Translations under genes and position numbers: made by a program
Source: Pseudomarimonas arenosa
Lineage (GTDB): Bacteria > Pseudomonadota > Gammaproteobacteria > Xanthomonadales > Xanthomonadaceae
Assembly (NCBI RefSeq): GCF_014841215.1
Contig: NZ_JACYTR010000047.1
Span: forward strand, 1-36,833
Length of the DNA stretch: 36,833 bases
Reading direction: 5' to 3'
Part shown: positions 16,020 through 24,800 of the stretch, piece after piece
How positions within the stretch are numbered: position 1 is the stretch's first letter
Layout of the letters: each line of letters begins with the position of its first letter
The notes under the pieces: model-generated
Seen by the model: the letters and a program-made list of their open reading frames with translations, nothing else
Databases searched by the model: none
Told to the model about the DNA's origin: nothing

Positions 16020-18200
16020 ATGAGCCTGCCCGCGCTGCATGTCGATGCCTTGATCAATGCCGAACATGGCGATCCCTTCGCCGTGCTCGGCATGCACCAG
16101 GCCGCTGACGGCGCCCTCTGGGTTCGCGCCTTGTTGCCCGGCTCACGTGCGGTCGACTTGGTCGATGCCATCAGCGACAAGCGGATCTGCGGCTTAGCGC
16201 TACGTCACCCCGATGGCCTGTACGAGGCGCGCATTCCACGCCGCCGCAAGCGCTTCGACTATCGCTTTGCGGTGCGTTGGAACAGCGGCGCGGAAGATGT
16301 GTACGCCGATGCGTTCGCTTTCGGTCCGCAGATCGATGCGGCAGAACTGATCCTGCTTCGCGAGGGTCGCCATCCGCAACCCGGAGCAGTGCTGGGTGCA
16401 CACCCGACTGAAGTCGCCGGAGTGCAGGGCGTGCGCTTTGCATTGTGGGCACCGAATGCCTCACGGGCCAGCGTGGTGGGGGATTTCAACCAGTGGGACG
16501 GCCGCCGGCATCCGATGCGTCTGCGACACGAAGCCGGCGTATGGGAAACCTTTGTTCCCGATGTGGGGCTTGGCGCGCTGTACAAGTTCGAACTGCTGGA
16601 TCGCCACGGCAAACTGCTGCCGCTGAAGGCCGATCCATACGCGCGGGCCAGCGAGTTGCGGCCGGATACCGCCAGCCGGGTCGCTGGCTGGCCCGACCCG
16701 AGGTCGCTGCCGGAAGATCGAGCAAGTCGCAATCGCCGCGATGCGCCGATCAGCATTTATGAAGTGCATGCGCCCAGCTGGCGCCAGGGCGACGGACTGT
16801 TCCCCACCTGGGACGAGCTGGCCGAATCGCTCCCGGCCTATGTCGCCTCGCTCGGCTTCACCCATATCGAGCTGATGCCCATCAGTGAATACCCATTCGA
16901 CGGTTCCTGGGGCTATCAGACATTGGGCCTGTACTCAGCCTCGGCGCGCTTTGGTGAAACGACAGGTTTTGAGCGCTTGGTCAGCGCCTGCCATCAGCAC
17001 GGACTTGGTTTGCTGCTCGACTGGGTGCCGGCGCACTTTCCCAATGACGCCCACGGCCTGGCGCAATTCGATGGCAGCCATCTGTATGAGTACGCCGATC
17101 CGCGCGAGGGCTTCCACCGCGACTGGAACACCCTGATCTACAACTTCGCTCGCACCGAGGTACGCAGTTTTCTCTGCGGCAGTGCCCTGTACTGGCTGCA
17201 GCAACAGGGCGTTGATGGTCTGCGTGTGGATGCCGTGGCCTCAATGCTGTATCGCGACTATTCCAGGCCGGCCGGCGAGTGGCTGCCCAATCGACACGGC
17301 GGGCGGGAAAATCTGGAAGCGATTTCCCTGTTGCGCGAAATCAATGAACGCGTCGGCGCGGAGTGCCCGGGCGCCATCACCATCGCCGAAGAATCCACCG
17401 CCTTTCCTGGCGTCTCCGCACCGACCAGCAGCGGCGGCCTCGGCTTCCACTACAAATGGAATATGGGCTGGATGAACGACACCCTGCGCTACATGCAGGA
17501 AGATCCGGTGCATCGGCGCTGGCATCACGACAAGCTGAGCTTTGGTCTGGTCTACGCCTTCAGCGAAAACTTCATCCTGCCGATCTCGCACGATGAGGTG
17601 GTGCACGGCAAGGGCTCGATGCTGGGCAAGATGCCCGGCGATGACTGGCAGCGCTTTGCCAATCTGCGCGCCTACTATGGCTTCATGTGGGGCCATCCGG
17701 GCAAGAAGCTGTTGTTCATGGGGCAGGAGTTCGCCCAGCCCAACGAATGGAGCCACCAGGACTATCTACCCTGGCAGCTGCTGGACGACCCTCGACATGC
17801 CGGGGTGCAGGCGCTGATTCGCGATCTTAACCAGCTGTATCAGCAGGAGCCTGCCCTGCATCAGCTCGACTGCGAGGCCGCCGGATTTCGCTGGCTGGTC
17901 GGCGACGATGCCGAGCAGTCGGTGCTGGCCTGGCTGCGCCATGATGGCGAGGGACGCCATGCCATGGTGATCTGCAACTTCACACCGGTGCCACGTCACG
18001 GCTACCGCCTTGGTCTGCCAGCGGAGTGTGCTTCGGCCTGGCGCGAAGTACTGAACACCGACTCGCACCACTATGGCGGCAGCGATCTGGGCAACGGCAG
18101 CCAGCCGCGCGTGCGCGAAGCGCTGGCCGCGCACGGCCAGTCAACATCAATCACGGTGGACCTGCCGCCACTCGCCACCCTGTTCCTGCTGCCGGCATGA
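16020..18200 (+). CDS. glgB: 1,4-alpha-glucan branching enzyme
   Basis: 726 residues, GH13 branching enzyme of the long type with two N-terminal beta-sandwich domains (about 1-105 and 110-230, the latter with RFALWAPNASRASVVGDFNQWDG). The catalytic barrel follows: DGSWGYQTLGLYSASARFG, GVDGLRVDAVASMLYRDYSR with nucleophile Asp404, TIAEEST with acid/base Glu457, and ISHDEVVHGKGSMLGKMPGD with Asp525. MGQEFAQPNEWSH comes near the barrel end, then a C-terminal beta domain. It cuts alpha-1,4 chains and re-attaches them as alpha-1,6 branches. The stop overlaps the glgX ATG (ATGA). Its substrate chains must come from GlgA or another synthase outside the window, or from MalQ. Confidence 0.97.
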   Translation: MSLPALHVDALINAEHGDPFAVLGMHQAADGALWVRALLPGSRAVDLVDAISDKRICGLALRHPDGLYEARIPRRRKRFDYRFAVRWNSGAEDVYADAFAFGPQIDAAELILLREGRHPQPGAVLGAHPTEVAGVQGVRFALWAPNASRASVVGDFNQWDGRRHPMRLRHEAGVWETFVPDVGLGALYKFELLDRHGKLLPLKADPYARASELRPDTASRVAGWPDPRSLPEDRASRNRRDAPISIYEVHAPSWRQGDGLFPTWDELAESLPAYVASLGFTHIELMPISEYPFDGSWGYQTLGLYSASARFGETTGFERLVSACHQHGLGLLLDWVPAHFPNDAHGLAQFDGSHLYEYADPREGFHRDWNTLIYNFARTEVRSFLCGSALYWLQQQGVDGLRVDAVASMLYRDYSRPAGEWLPNRHGGRENLEAISLLREINERVGAECPGAITIAEESTAFPGVSAPTSSGGLGFHYKWNMGWMNDTLRYMQEDPVHRRWHHDKLSFGLVYAFSENFILPISHDEVVHGKGSMLGKMPGDDWQRFANLRAYYGFMWGHPGKKLLFMGQEFAQPNEWSHQDYLPWQLLDDPRHAGVQALIRDLNQLYQQEPALHQLDCEAAGFRWLVGDDAEQSVLAWLRHDGEGRHAMVICNFTPVPRHGYRLGLPAECASAWREVLNTDSHHYGGSDLGNGSQPRVREALAAHGQSTSITVDLPPLATLFLLPA

Positions 18201-20308
18201 CTTGCAGCCTGCCACACACGCTGATACCGGGGCGCCCACTTCCGCTGGGCCCCAGTCTGCGCGATGGCGGACTCAATTTTGCCGTGTTCTCCGAACACGC
18301 CGAACGAATCGAACTATGCCTGTTCGATAGCGGCGGCGCCCGCGAATTGCGCCGCTTGCCGATGCACGGCCCCGATGACGGCGTGTTTCATGGCTTCCTG
18401 TCCGAAGCCGGCGCCGGGCTGGTCTACGGCTATCGGGCGCATGGCGAGTATCGCCCCGAAGCCGGGCTGCGCTTCAACGCCAACAAGCTGCTGCTCGACC
18501 CCTATGCTCGCGATATCGTCGGCCGCTTTCGGCACAGCGATGAGCACCATGGCTTTGAGCTTGGACACCCGCAAGGCGCGCGCTCATTCGATACGCGAAA
18601 CAACGCGCTAAGTGCGCTTAAGGCACGCGTGACCGACGCCCTGCCCAGCGCACCGGGCCTGGCCAATCGACCCCGACACCCGGTAGATCGGCTGTTGATC
18701 TACGAACTGCACGCCAAGGGCTTCAGCCAGCAGTGGGCCGCCATCGATCCAGCGCTGCGCGGGCGTTTCGCTGCGCTGGCCGAGCCTGCCGCGATCGAAC
18801 ACTTCCAGCGTCTTGGTGTCACCACGCTGTGCGTACTGCCCCTGCAATGGTCACTGAGCGAAGCCGCGCTCAGCCAACGTCAGCTGAGCAACTACTGGGG
18901 ATACAACACGCTGGGTTTCTTTGCTCTCGACCCGCGCTTCTTTGCCCGCGGCAGCACAGCCGAAGCGCAACGCGAGGAATTCCGTCAGACCATCTATCGA
19001 CTGCACCAGGCCGGCATCGAAGTGGTACTGGATGTGGTGTTCAACCACAGCGCCGAGGGCGATGAGTTCGGCCCCACTCTCAGTTTCCGCGGGCTGGACA
19101 ACCCAAGCTGGTATCGACTGCTGGGCGACGACCCCAGTCGCTATGAAAACCACAGCGGCTGCGGCAACACCTTGCGCATCGAACATCCTCAGGTCACCCA
19201 ATTCGTGCTCGACTGCCTGCGTTACTGGGTCGAGCAGATGGGCGTCGATGGCTTTCGTTTCGATCTGGCAACCGCGCTGGGCCGCACCTCGCACGGCTTC
19301 GACCCGCGCGCCGCGTTCTTCACTGCGCTCAGGCAGGATCCCTTGCTCGCCGATGTGCACCTGATTGCCGAACCCTGGGACGGCGGCCATGACGGCTATC
19401 AGGTCGGCCGTTTTCCCGGTCGCTTTCTTGACTGGAACGACAAGTACCGCGATGCCATGCGTGGCTATTGGCTGGGACGCCCGGTCAGCCGCGGCGAATT
19501 TGCCCGCCGCTTTGCCGGCTCCTCGGATCTGTTTCACCACGGGCATCGCCGCCCCACTGCCAGCGTCAACTTCATAGCCGTGCACGATGGTTTCACCCTC
19601 AACGACCTGTTGAGCTATGCCGGCAAACACAATCAGGCCAATGGCGAGCACAATCGCGACGGTCACCACCACGAGATCAGTCACAACTTCGGCGTCGAAG
19701 GCAACAGCGATGATGCCCTGATCCGCAGCCGACGCCGTCACTGCCAGCGCGCCCTGCTCGCCAGTCTGATGCTGTCACAGGGCACACCCATGCTGCTGGC
19801 CGGCGACGAGTTCGGCAACAGTCAGGGCGGTAACAACAATGCCTACTGCCAGGACAACCCGACCGGATGGCTGGACTGGCCAAGCGCCGACCCCGAACTG
19901 ATCGCCTGGCTGGCCGAGCTCAGCGCCTTGCGCCGAACCGAACCTTTGCTGCGCCATCCGTATTGGTTCGAAAGCGATCACCCGGCACAGCATCAGGCGC
20001 AAGCCCGCCTGCGCTGGCTGTCTCCGCAGGGCACTGCCATGCAGGTCAGTGACTGGCATGACCGCGACCAGCGCGCCCTGGCCTGCCAGTTGATTGCCGC
20101 CGATCAGGCATCGCCGCACTTGCTACTGCTGTTCAATCCGACTGAACAGGCCGTTTCGTTCAAGCTCGGCCCGCTCATTTGGCAGCTTCTGCTCGACAGC
20201 AGCCATACTGCAAAGCCCGGCACGCTTGCCCAGGGCAGTCTGCTGGCCGCCCCTTGTTCCGTGCTGGTACTACGCGCCAGTACGTCCCACCTCGAGACCG
20301 AACCATGA
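18197..20308 (+). CDS. glgX: Glycogen debranching enzyme (isoamylase type)
   Basis: 703 residues, GlgX/TreX-type GH13. The N-terminal CBM48-like domain starts with PGRPLPLGPSLRDGGLNFAVFSEHA. The barrel shows NYWGYNTLGFFALDPRF, EVVLDVVFNHSAEG, MGVDGFRFDLATALGR with Asp356, LIAEPWD with Glu392 and FIAVHDGFTLNDLLSY with Asp464. LLAGDEFGNSQGGNNNAYCQDN is the typical GlgX end of the barrel. It hydrolyses alpha-1,6 branches of limit dextrins left by GlgP. The ATG at 18197 is chosen because it overlaps the glgB stop by 4 bases and begins right at the CBM48 domain; longer in-frame starts lie inside glgB. The stop overlaps malQ in the same way. Confidence 0.96.
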   Translation: MTCSLPHTLIPGRPLPLGPSLRDGGLNFAVFSEHAERIELCLFDSGGARELRRLPMHGPDDGVFHGFLSEAGAGLVYGYRAHGEYRPEAGLRFNANKLLLDPYARDIVGRFRHSDEHHGFELGHPQGARSFDTRNNALSALKARVTDALPSAPGLANRPRHPVDRLLIYELHAKGFSQQWAAIDPALRGRFAALAEPAAIEHFQRLGVTTLCVLPLQWSLSEAALSQRQLSNYWGYNTLGFFALDPRFFARGSTAEAQREEFRQTIYRLHQAGIEVVLDVVFNHSAEGDEFGPTLSFRGLDNPSWYRLLGDDPSRYENHSGCGNTLRIEHPQVTQFVLDCLRYWVEQMGVDGFRFDLATALGRTSHGFDPRAAFFTALRQDPLLADVHLIAEPWDGGHDGYQVGRFPGRFLDWNDKYRDAMRGYWLGRPVSRGEFARRFAGSSDLFHHGHRRPTASVNFIAVHDGFTLNDLLSYAGKHNQANGEHNRDGHHHEISHNFGVEGNSDDALIRSRRRHCQRALLASLMLSQGTPMLLAGDEFGNSQGGNNNAYCQDNPTGWLDWPSADPELIAWLAELSALRRTEPLLRHPYWFESDHPAQHQAQARLRWLSPQGTAMQVSDWHDRDQRALACQLIAADQASPHLLLLFNPTEQAVSFKLGPLIWQLLLDSSHTAKPGTLAQGSLLAAPCSVLVLRASTSHLETEP

Positions 20309-21825
20309 TCGATCTCCACCAGCGCGCCGCCGGCGTTCTGCTGCATATCACCTCCCTGCCCGGACCACACGGGATTGGCGATTTCGGCCCGGATGCCTAT
20401 CGCTTTGCCGACTGGCTGCAGCGTGCCGGGCAACGCATCTGGCAATGGCTGCCGACCAATCCGATTGGCCCGGGCAATTCGCCCTACCAGAGTGTGTCGG
20501 CGTTTGCCGGCAGCCCATTGATGGTGGCGCTGGAACCCCTGGTAGAGGCGGGGTGGTTGGCCTCACCCGATGCGCAAGCCGCCGGCTTTGACCATGGGCG
20601 GGTCGATTTTGCCAAGGTCGTGCCATGGCGACTGGCTCACCTGCGACGAGCCGCCGCCGGCTTCTTCGCCAAGGCCGAACAATCCGAGCGGGCAAACTTT
20701 GCCCACTGGTGCCAGGCCCAGGCGCACTGGCTGGACGACTACAGCCTGTTCATGGCGCTGGAAACCGCGCATGAGGGCCAACCCTGGTGGAACTGGCAGC
20801 CGTCACTGCGCGACCGCGATGCCCGCGCGCTGGCCCAGGCGCACCAGCAGCACGCCGACGAGGTGCGCTTCTGGGCCTTTGTGCAATGGTGCTACGACAC
20901 CCAGCTGAGTGAACTGAAGTGTTATGCAAATCAGCGTGATATCGCCATCATGGGCGATCTGCCGATTTTCATCGCCCACCACAGCGCCGACTGTTGGGCG
21001 CGGCCTGACCTCTACTTCCTCGATGATGCAGCACAGCCGACCGTGGTGGCCGGCTGCCCGCCGGATGCCATGGCGCCGACCGGACAGCGTTGGGGCAACC
21101 CGCTGTATCGCTGGGATCGAATGGCCGCTGAAGACTACGCCTGGTGGGCCGCCCGACTCGACCGTGCCCTGCATCAGGCTGATGTGTTTCGCATCGACCA
21201 TTTCCGCGGCTTCGCCGGCTACTACGAGATTCCCGCCAGTTGCCCCACGGCAGAAGAAGGCCAATGGGTACCGGGACCCGGGCGCGCCCTGTTCGATGCC
21301 ATCAATCGCCGCCTGGGCCCGCTGCCAATCGTCGCTGAGGATCTCGGCCTGATCACCCCCGACGTGGTGGAACTCCGTGATGGGCTGGCGTATCCCGGCA
21401 TGAAGATTCTGCAGTTCGGCTTCGGCACCGACGGCACCGATGAATTCCTGCCGCACAACTGGAGCAGACATTTCGTCGCCTACACGGGTACCCACGACAA
21501 CGATACGATACGCGGCTGGTGGGACAGCGCATCGGCACGTGAACGCGCTTTTGCCGGCAGTTATCTCCCCGCTGGCGCTGCCGATATCCACTGGGCGATG
21601 ATTCGCGCCTGTTGCAATTCGGTGGCCAATCTGGCGATTTTCCCGCTGCAGGATGTGCTGGGACTGCCCAGCAGTCATCGAATGAACACCCCGGGCACGA
21701 TGAACGATATCAACTGGGCCTGGCGTTTTCGGTGGGAGATGCTTCAGGAGGAGCACGCCCGCGTGCTCGGCCTGATCGCCGCCGCCAGCGGCCGCGCGCC
21801 CCTGCCGCTGCTCGGCTTGCCGTAA
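20305..21825 (+). CDS. malQ: 4-alpha-glucanotransferase (amylomaltase)
   Basis: 506 residues, GH77. RAAGVLLHITSLPGPHGIGDFG opens the protein, then WQWLPTNPIGPGNSPYQSVSAFAG; ADVFRIDHFRGFAGYYEIP carries nucleophile Asp298, PIVAEDLGLITPDV Glu345 and AYTGTHDNDTIRGWW Asp398. LPSSHRMNTPGTMNDINWAWRF is the GH77 C-terminal signature. The enzyme disproportionates short maltodextrins so that GlgP can use them. The ATG at 20305 overlaps the glgX stop (ATGA); upstream in-frame starts lie inside glgX. It ends 9 bases from the stop of the convergent histidine kinase, with no hairpin between them. Confidence 0.96.
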   Translation: MIDLHQRAAGVLLHITSLPGPHGIGDFGPDAYRFADWLQRAGQRIWQWLPTNPIGPGNSPYQSVSAFAGSPLMVALEPLVEAGWLASPDAQAAGFDHGRVDFAKVVPWRLAHLRRAAAGFFAKAEQSERANFAHWCQAQAHWLDDYSLFMALETAHEGQPWWNWQPSLRDRDARALAQAHQQHADEVRFWAFVQWCYDTQLSELKCYANQRDIAIMGDLPIFIAHHSADCWARPDLYFLDDAAQPTVVAGCPPDAMAPTGQRWGNPLYRWDRMAAEDYAWWAARLDRALHQADVFRIDHFRGFAGYYEIPASCPTAEEGQWVPGPGRALFDAINRRLGPLPIVAEDLGLITPDVVELRDGLAYPGMKILQFGFGTDGTDEFLPHNWSRHFVAYTGTHDNDTIRGWWDSASARERAFAGSYLPAGAADIHWAMIRACCNSVANLAIFPLQDVLGLPSSHRMNTPGTMNDINWAWRFRWEMLQEEHARVLGLIAAASGRAPLPLLGLP

Positions 21826-21834
21826 TCAGCCAGT

Positions 21835-24800
21835 TCAGCCGCCCACGCCGGCTGCGGCAGAATCCTGAGCGTGACGTTTCACCGACGGCGCGCTCACTGG
21901 CAGCTCGATCTCGAAGCAGGTGCCCTGGCCAACGGTGCTGCTGACCCGGATCGACCCGCCCAGCAGCTGAGTGACCAGGTTGTAGACCAGATGCATGCCC
22001 AGTCCGGAACCACCCGAGCTGCGACGGGTGGTGAAGAACGGATCGAAGATCCTGGCCTGAGTCGAGGCATCCATGCCGCGACCGTCGTCACTGAGCTTCA
22101 ACACCAACCGTTCCGCCGAAATGGGCAGCACGTCGATTCTTACCGTGCCGATCTGAGCATCGGCAAACGCATGCTGTGCCGCATTGGTGACCAGATTGGT
22201 GATCACCTGGAACAGGGCGCCGGGGTAGCTGTCGACCGTGAGCTCCGCCGGACACTCGAGAATCAGCTGATGGCCGGCGCGACGGTAGCTCGGCCGCAGG
22301 GAGAACAGGATCTCCTCCAGTGTGGTAAGCAGATCGAAGCGGCGTCGCTCTTCGCTCGACTGATCCACCGCTACGCGCTTGAAGCTGCCGATCAACACAT
22401 GGGCACGGCGCAGACTGCCGCTGATCAGCCGCAGGCCCTCATCACAGGCGGCACGGAAATCGGCCATGGCCGAACGGGTAAGGTCGCCGCGATCGAGTGA
22501 CGCGAACAGGCTGCGCGCCTCTTCCTCCAGATGACTGGCGGCGGTCACCGCGATGCCCAGCGGGGTGTTCACTTCGTGCGCCACGCCAGCCACCAGGCCA
22601 CCCAAGGAGGCCATCTTTTCCCGCTCGATCAGGCTGCGCTGGGCCGAGCGCAGGTCTTCCAGTGCCTGCTGCAATTCCGCCGTGCGTGTTGCCACCGCCT
22701 GATCCAGCACCTGGTAGCTGCGCGCGTTCTCCAGTGCGATGGCGGTATAGCTGGCCAGCACGCGCAGGAATTCAAGCTGGGCGGCATTGTAGGCCTGCTT
22801 GCGCAGGCTCTGCACACTCAGGTAGCCGCGCGCCCGGCCATCGTGGATCAGCGGAATGAACACCATCGACTGGGTCGCCAACCCCAACAGGGGCGGCCCC
22901 AGCGAGGGCAGTTGCTCGCGCATTTCCTGTTCGGTCTGAACAATGATTTCCCGCGACTCGCGAATGCACATGGCCCCGGGCCGGGTAGGCTCATCGATCG
23001 AGTAGCTGGCGCTGTCCTGACGTCGTCCCGCCTCCACCGCAAAGGCGAGTCGCACGGTTCTCTCATCGTCTTCCAGCCAGCCGATGAAGAACACAAAGGT
23101 ATCCAGCACATCGCTGACGTGCTCATACACCTGCTGCATCGCCTGTTCCGGATCGAGGGTCGCGGTCAGCTCGCGGCCGATTTCCGCCAGGGTGAGGATG
23201 TCGTGGGTGCGCTGTGCCACGGTGTCGTCGAGGCGCTGATAGTTCAGCGCGTTGTCAATGGCGATTGCACTGTAGCTGGCCAGCACTTCGAGAAAGGCCA
23301 GCTGATCGGCGTGGTAGGCATCGCAGCGCAGGCTTTGCACAGTAAGGCAACCGATCACGCGTTCACCGACCACCAAGGGCAGATAGACGATCGACTCGGT
23401 TTCATCACCCTGCGCTGCGGGCAGGTTGGTGCTGACGTAGTTCAGCAGCTCGCTTTGCCGCGCCGTGATCAAGGGCTGGCGTTCGCGTATGCACCACACC
23501 GCAGGACGATCCTGTTCAGACAGCGGGATCTCCAAGCCCTCGGCACGCTGACCGGCCTCGCGCACGTACAGTTCGCGCAGGATCTCCTGGGCTTGATCGA
23601 ACACGGCAATGGCAAAGACGTGCGTATCGAGACGGGCAGACACCCGCTGATACACCCGCTCCATGGCCTGTTCCAGATCCAGCGTTGCCGCCAGCTCGCG
23701 ACCGATCTCGACCAGCTGTTCGATGTCGGCGGTGCGCTCCTGCACCCTTTGCTTCAGCCAGGCATTCTGTCGTTGGGCACGCGTCAAGCGATAGCGGCCC
23801 CACAGCACCACCACGGCCAGCAGCAACACCACCGCAAGTACGCGTGCCCAGGTCGTCTGCCACCAGCTTGGTACGATCTTAATCGGCAAGGAAACGGCCT
23901 GTTCACTCAGCTGGCCGTCGGCATCGCGGCTGCGCAGCTCGAACTGAAACTGTCCCGGCGGCAGGTTGGTGAAGTTGACAATACGCTGGCCGGTGGCGGC
24001 TTCGATCCAATCATCGTCAAAGCCAAGCAGCCGGTACTCGAAGCGCAACTGGCGCGGCAAAATGTGCTCCAGGGCGGTGAAGCGAAATGACAGGCTGCGC
24101 TTGTCACTGGCCGGAAGCTGCAAGGTAGGTACGTCCGCCCTTCCCAACACATCGGTCCACTGACTACCCAGGGCGTAGGCCGACAGTCGAGGCGGTGCTG
24201 GCGGGTGTGACTGGTGGAATGAGGAAGGGTGCAGCAGAGTGAGTCCATCAAAGCCGCCAAAGGCGATGGTGCCTGATGGACTCTTGCCACCGGCACCGAT
24301 CCAGTAGCTGCGCCCCAGCGTACCTTCGTCAAACTCATAGTTGCGAAACCTGAGTGAGCTGCGATCAAAGCTCGATACGCCCACCGTAGTGCTGAGCCAG
24401 ATGCGATTGTGCTGATCCTCCTCCAGCCAGCCGACCGAATCGGCGGCCAGGCCCAGACGTCGATCAAACGACTCGAAGCGGGTTTCCTCAGGGCGAGCCT
24501 GCTGATCAAACTCGACGTTCAAAAGGCCAGCGCCGGAACTGCCAAACCAGGTCTTGCCGTCGACACCGGTCATCATGCTGGTCGGCCCGGCCGGCAAGGT
24601 ATGCGCCGGATCGGCACCGCTACCCACCACATGCCGATAGCGCAGCACGGCCTCCTGGCGATCGAACCAGTAAAGACCGTCCTGCGCGCCGACCAGCACG
24701 ATCTGCTCGTTCAGCGGACGAATGAACGAGACGATGCCGCCGATCGGGTAAAAGGCCACTTCTCGCAGGCTGCTGCGCTCCAGCACCAGAATGCCTTCCG

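Noticed and set aside
13958-16180. 740-codon minus-strand open frame opposite glgP
   Set aside because: It is the antisense of an intact, fully motif-supported phosphorylase gene and has no recognisable domain; long antisense frames are expected at this GC content.
22531-24090. 519-codon plus-strand open frame opposite the histidine kinase
   Set aside because: Antisense shadow; the minus-strand frame carries GAF, HisKA and Y_Y_Y motifs.
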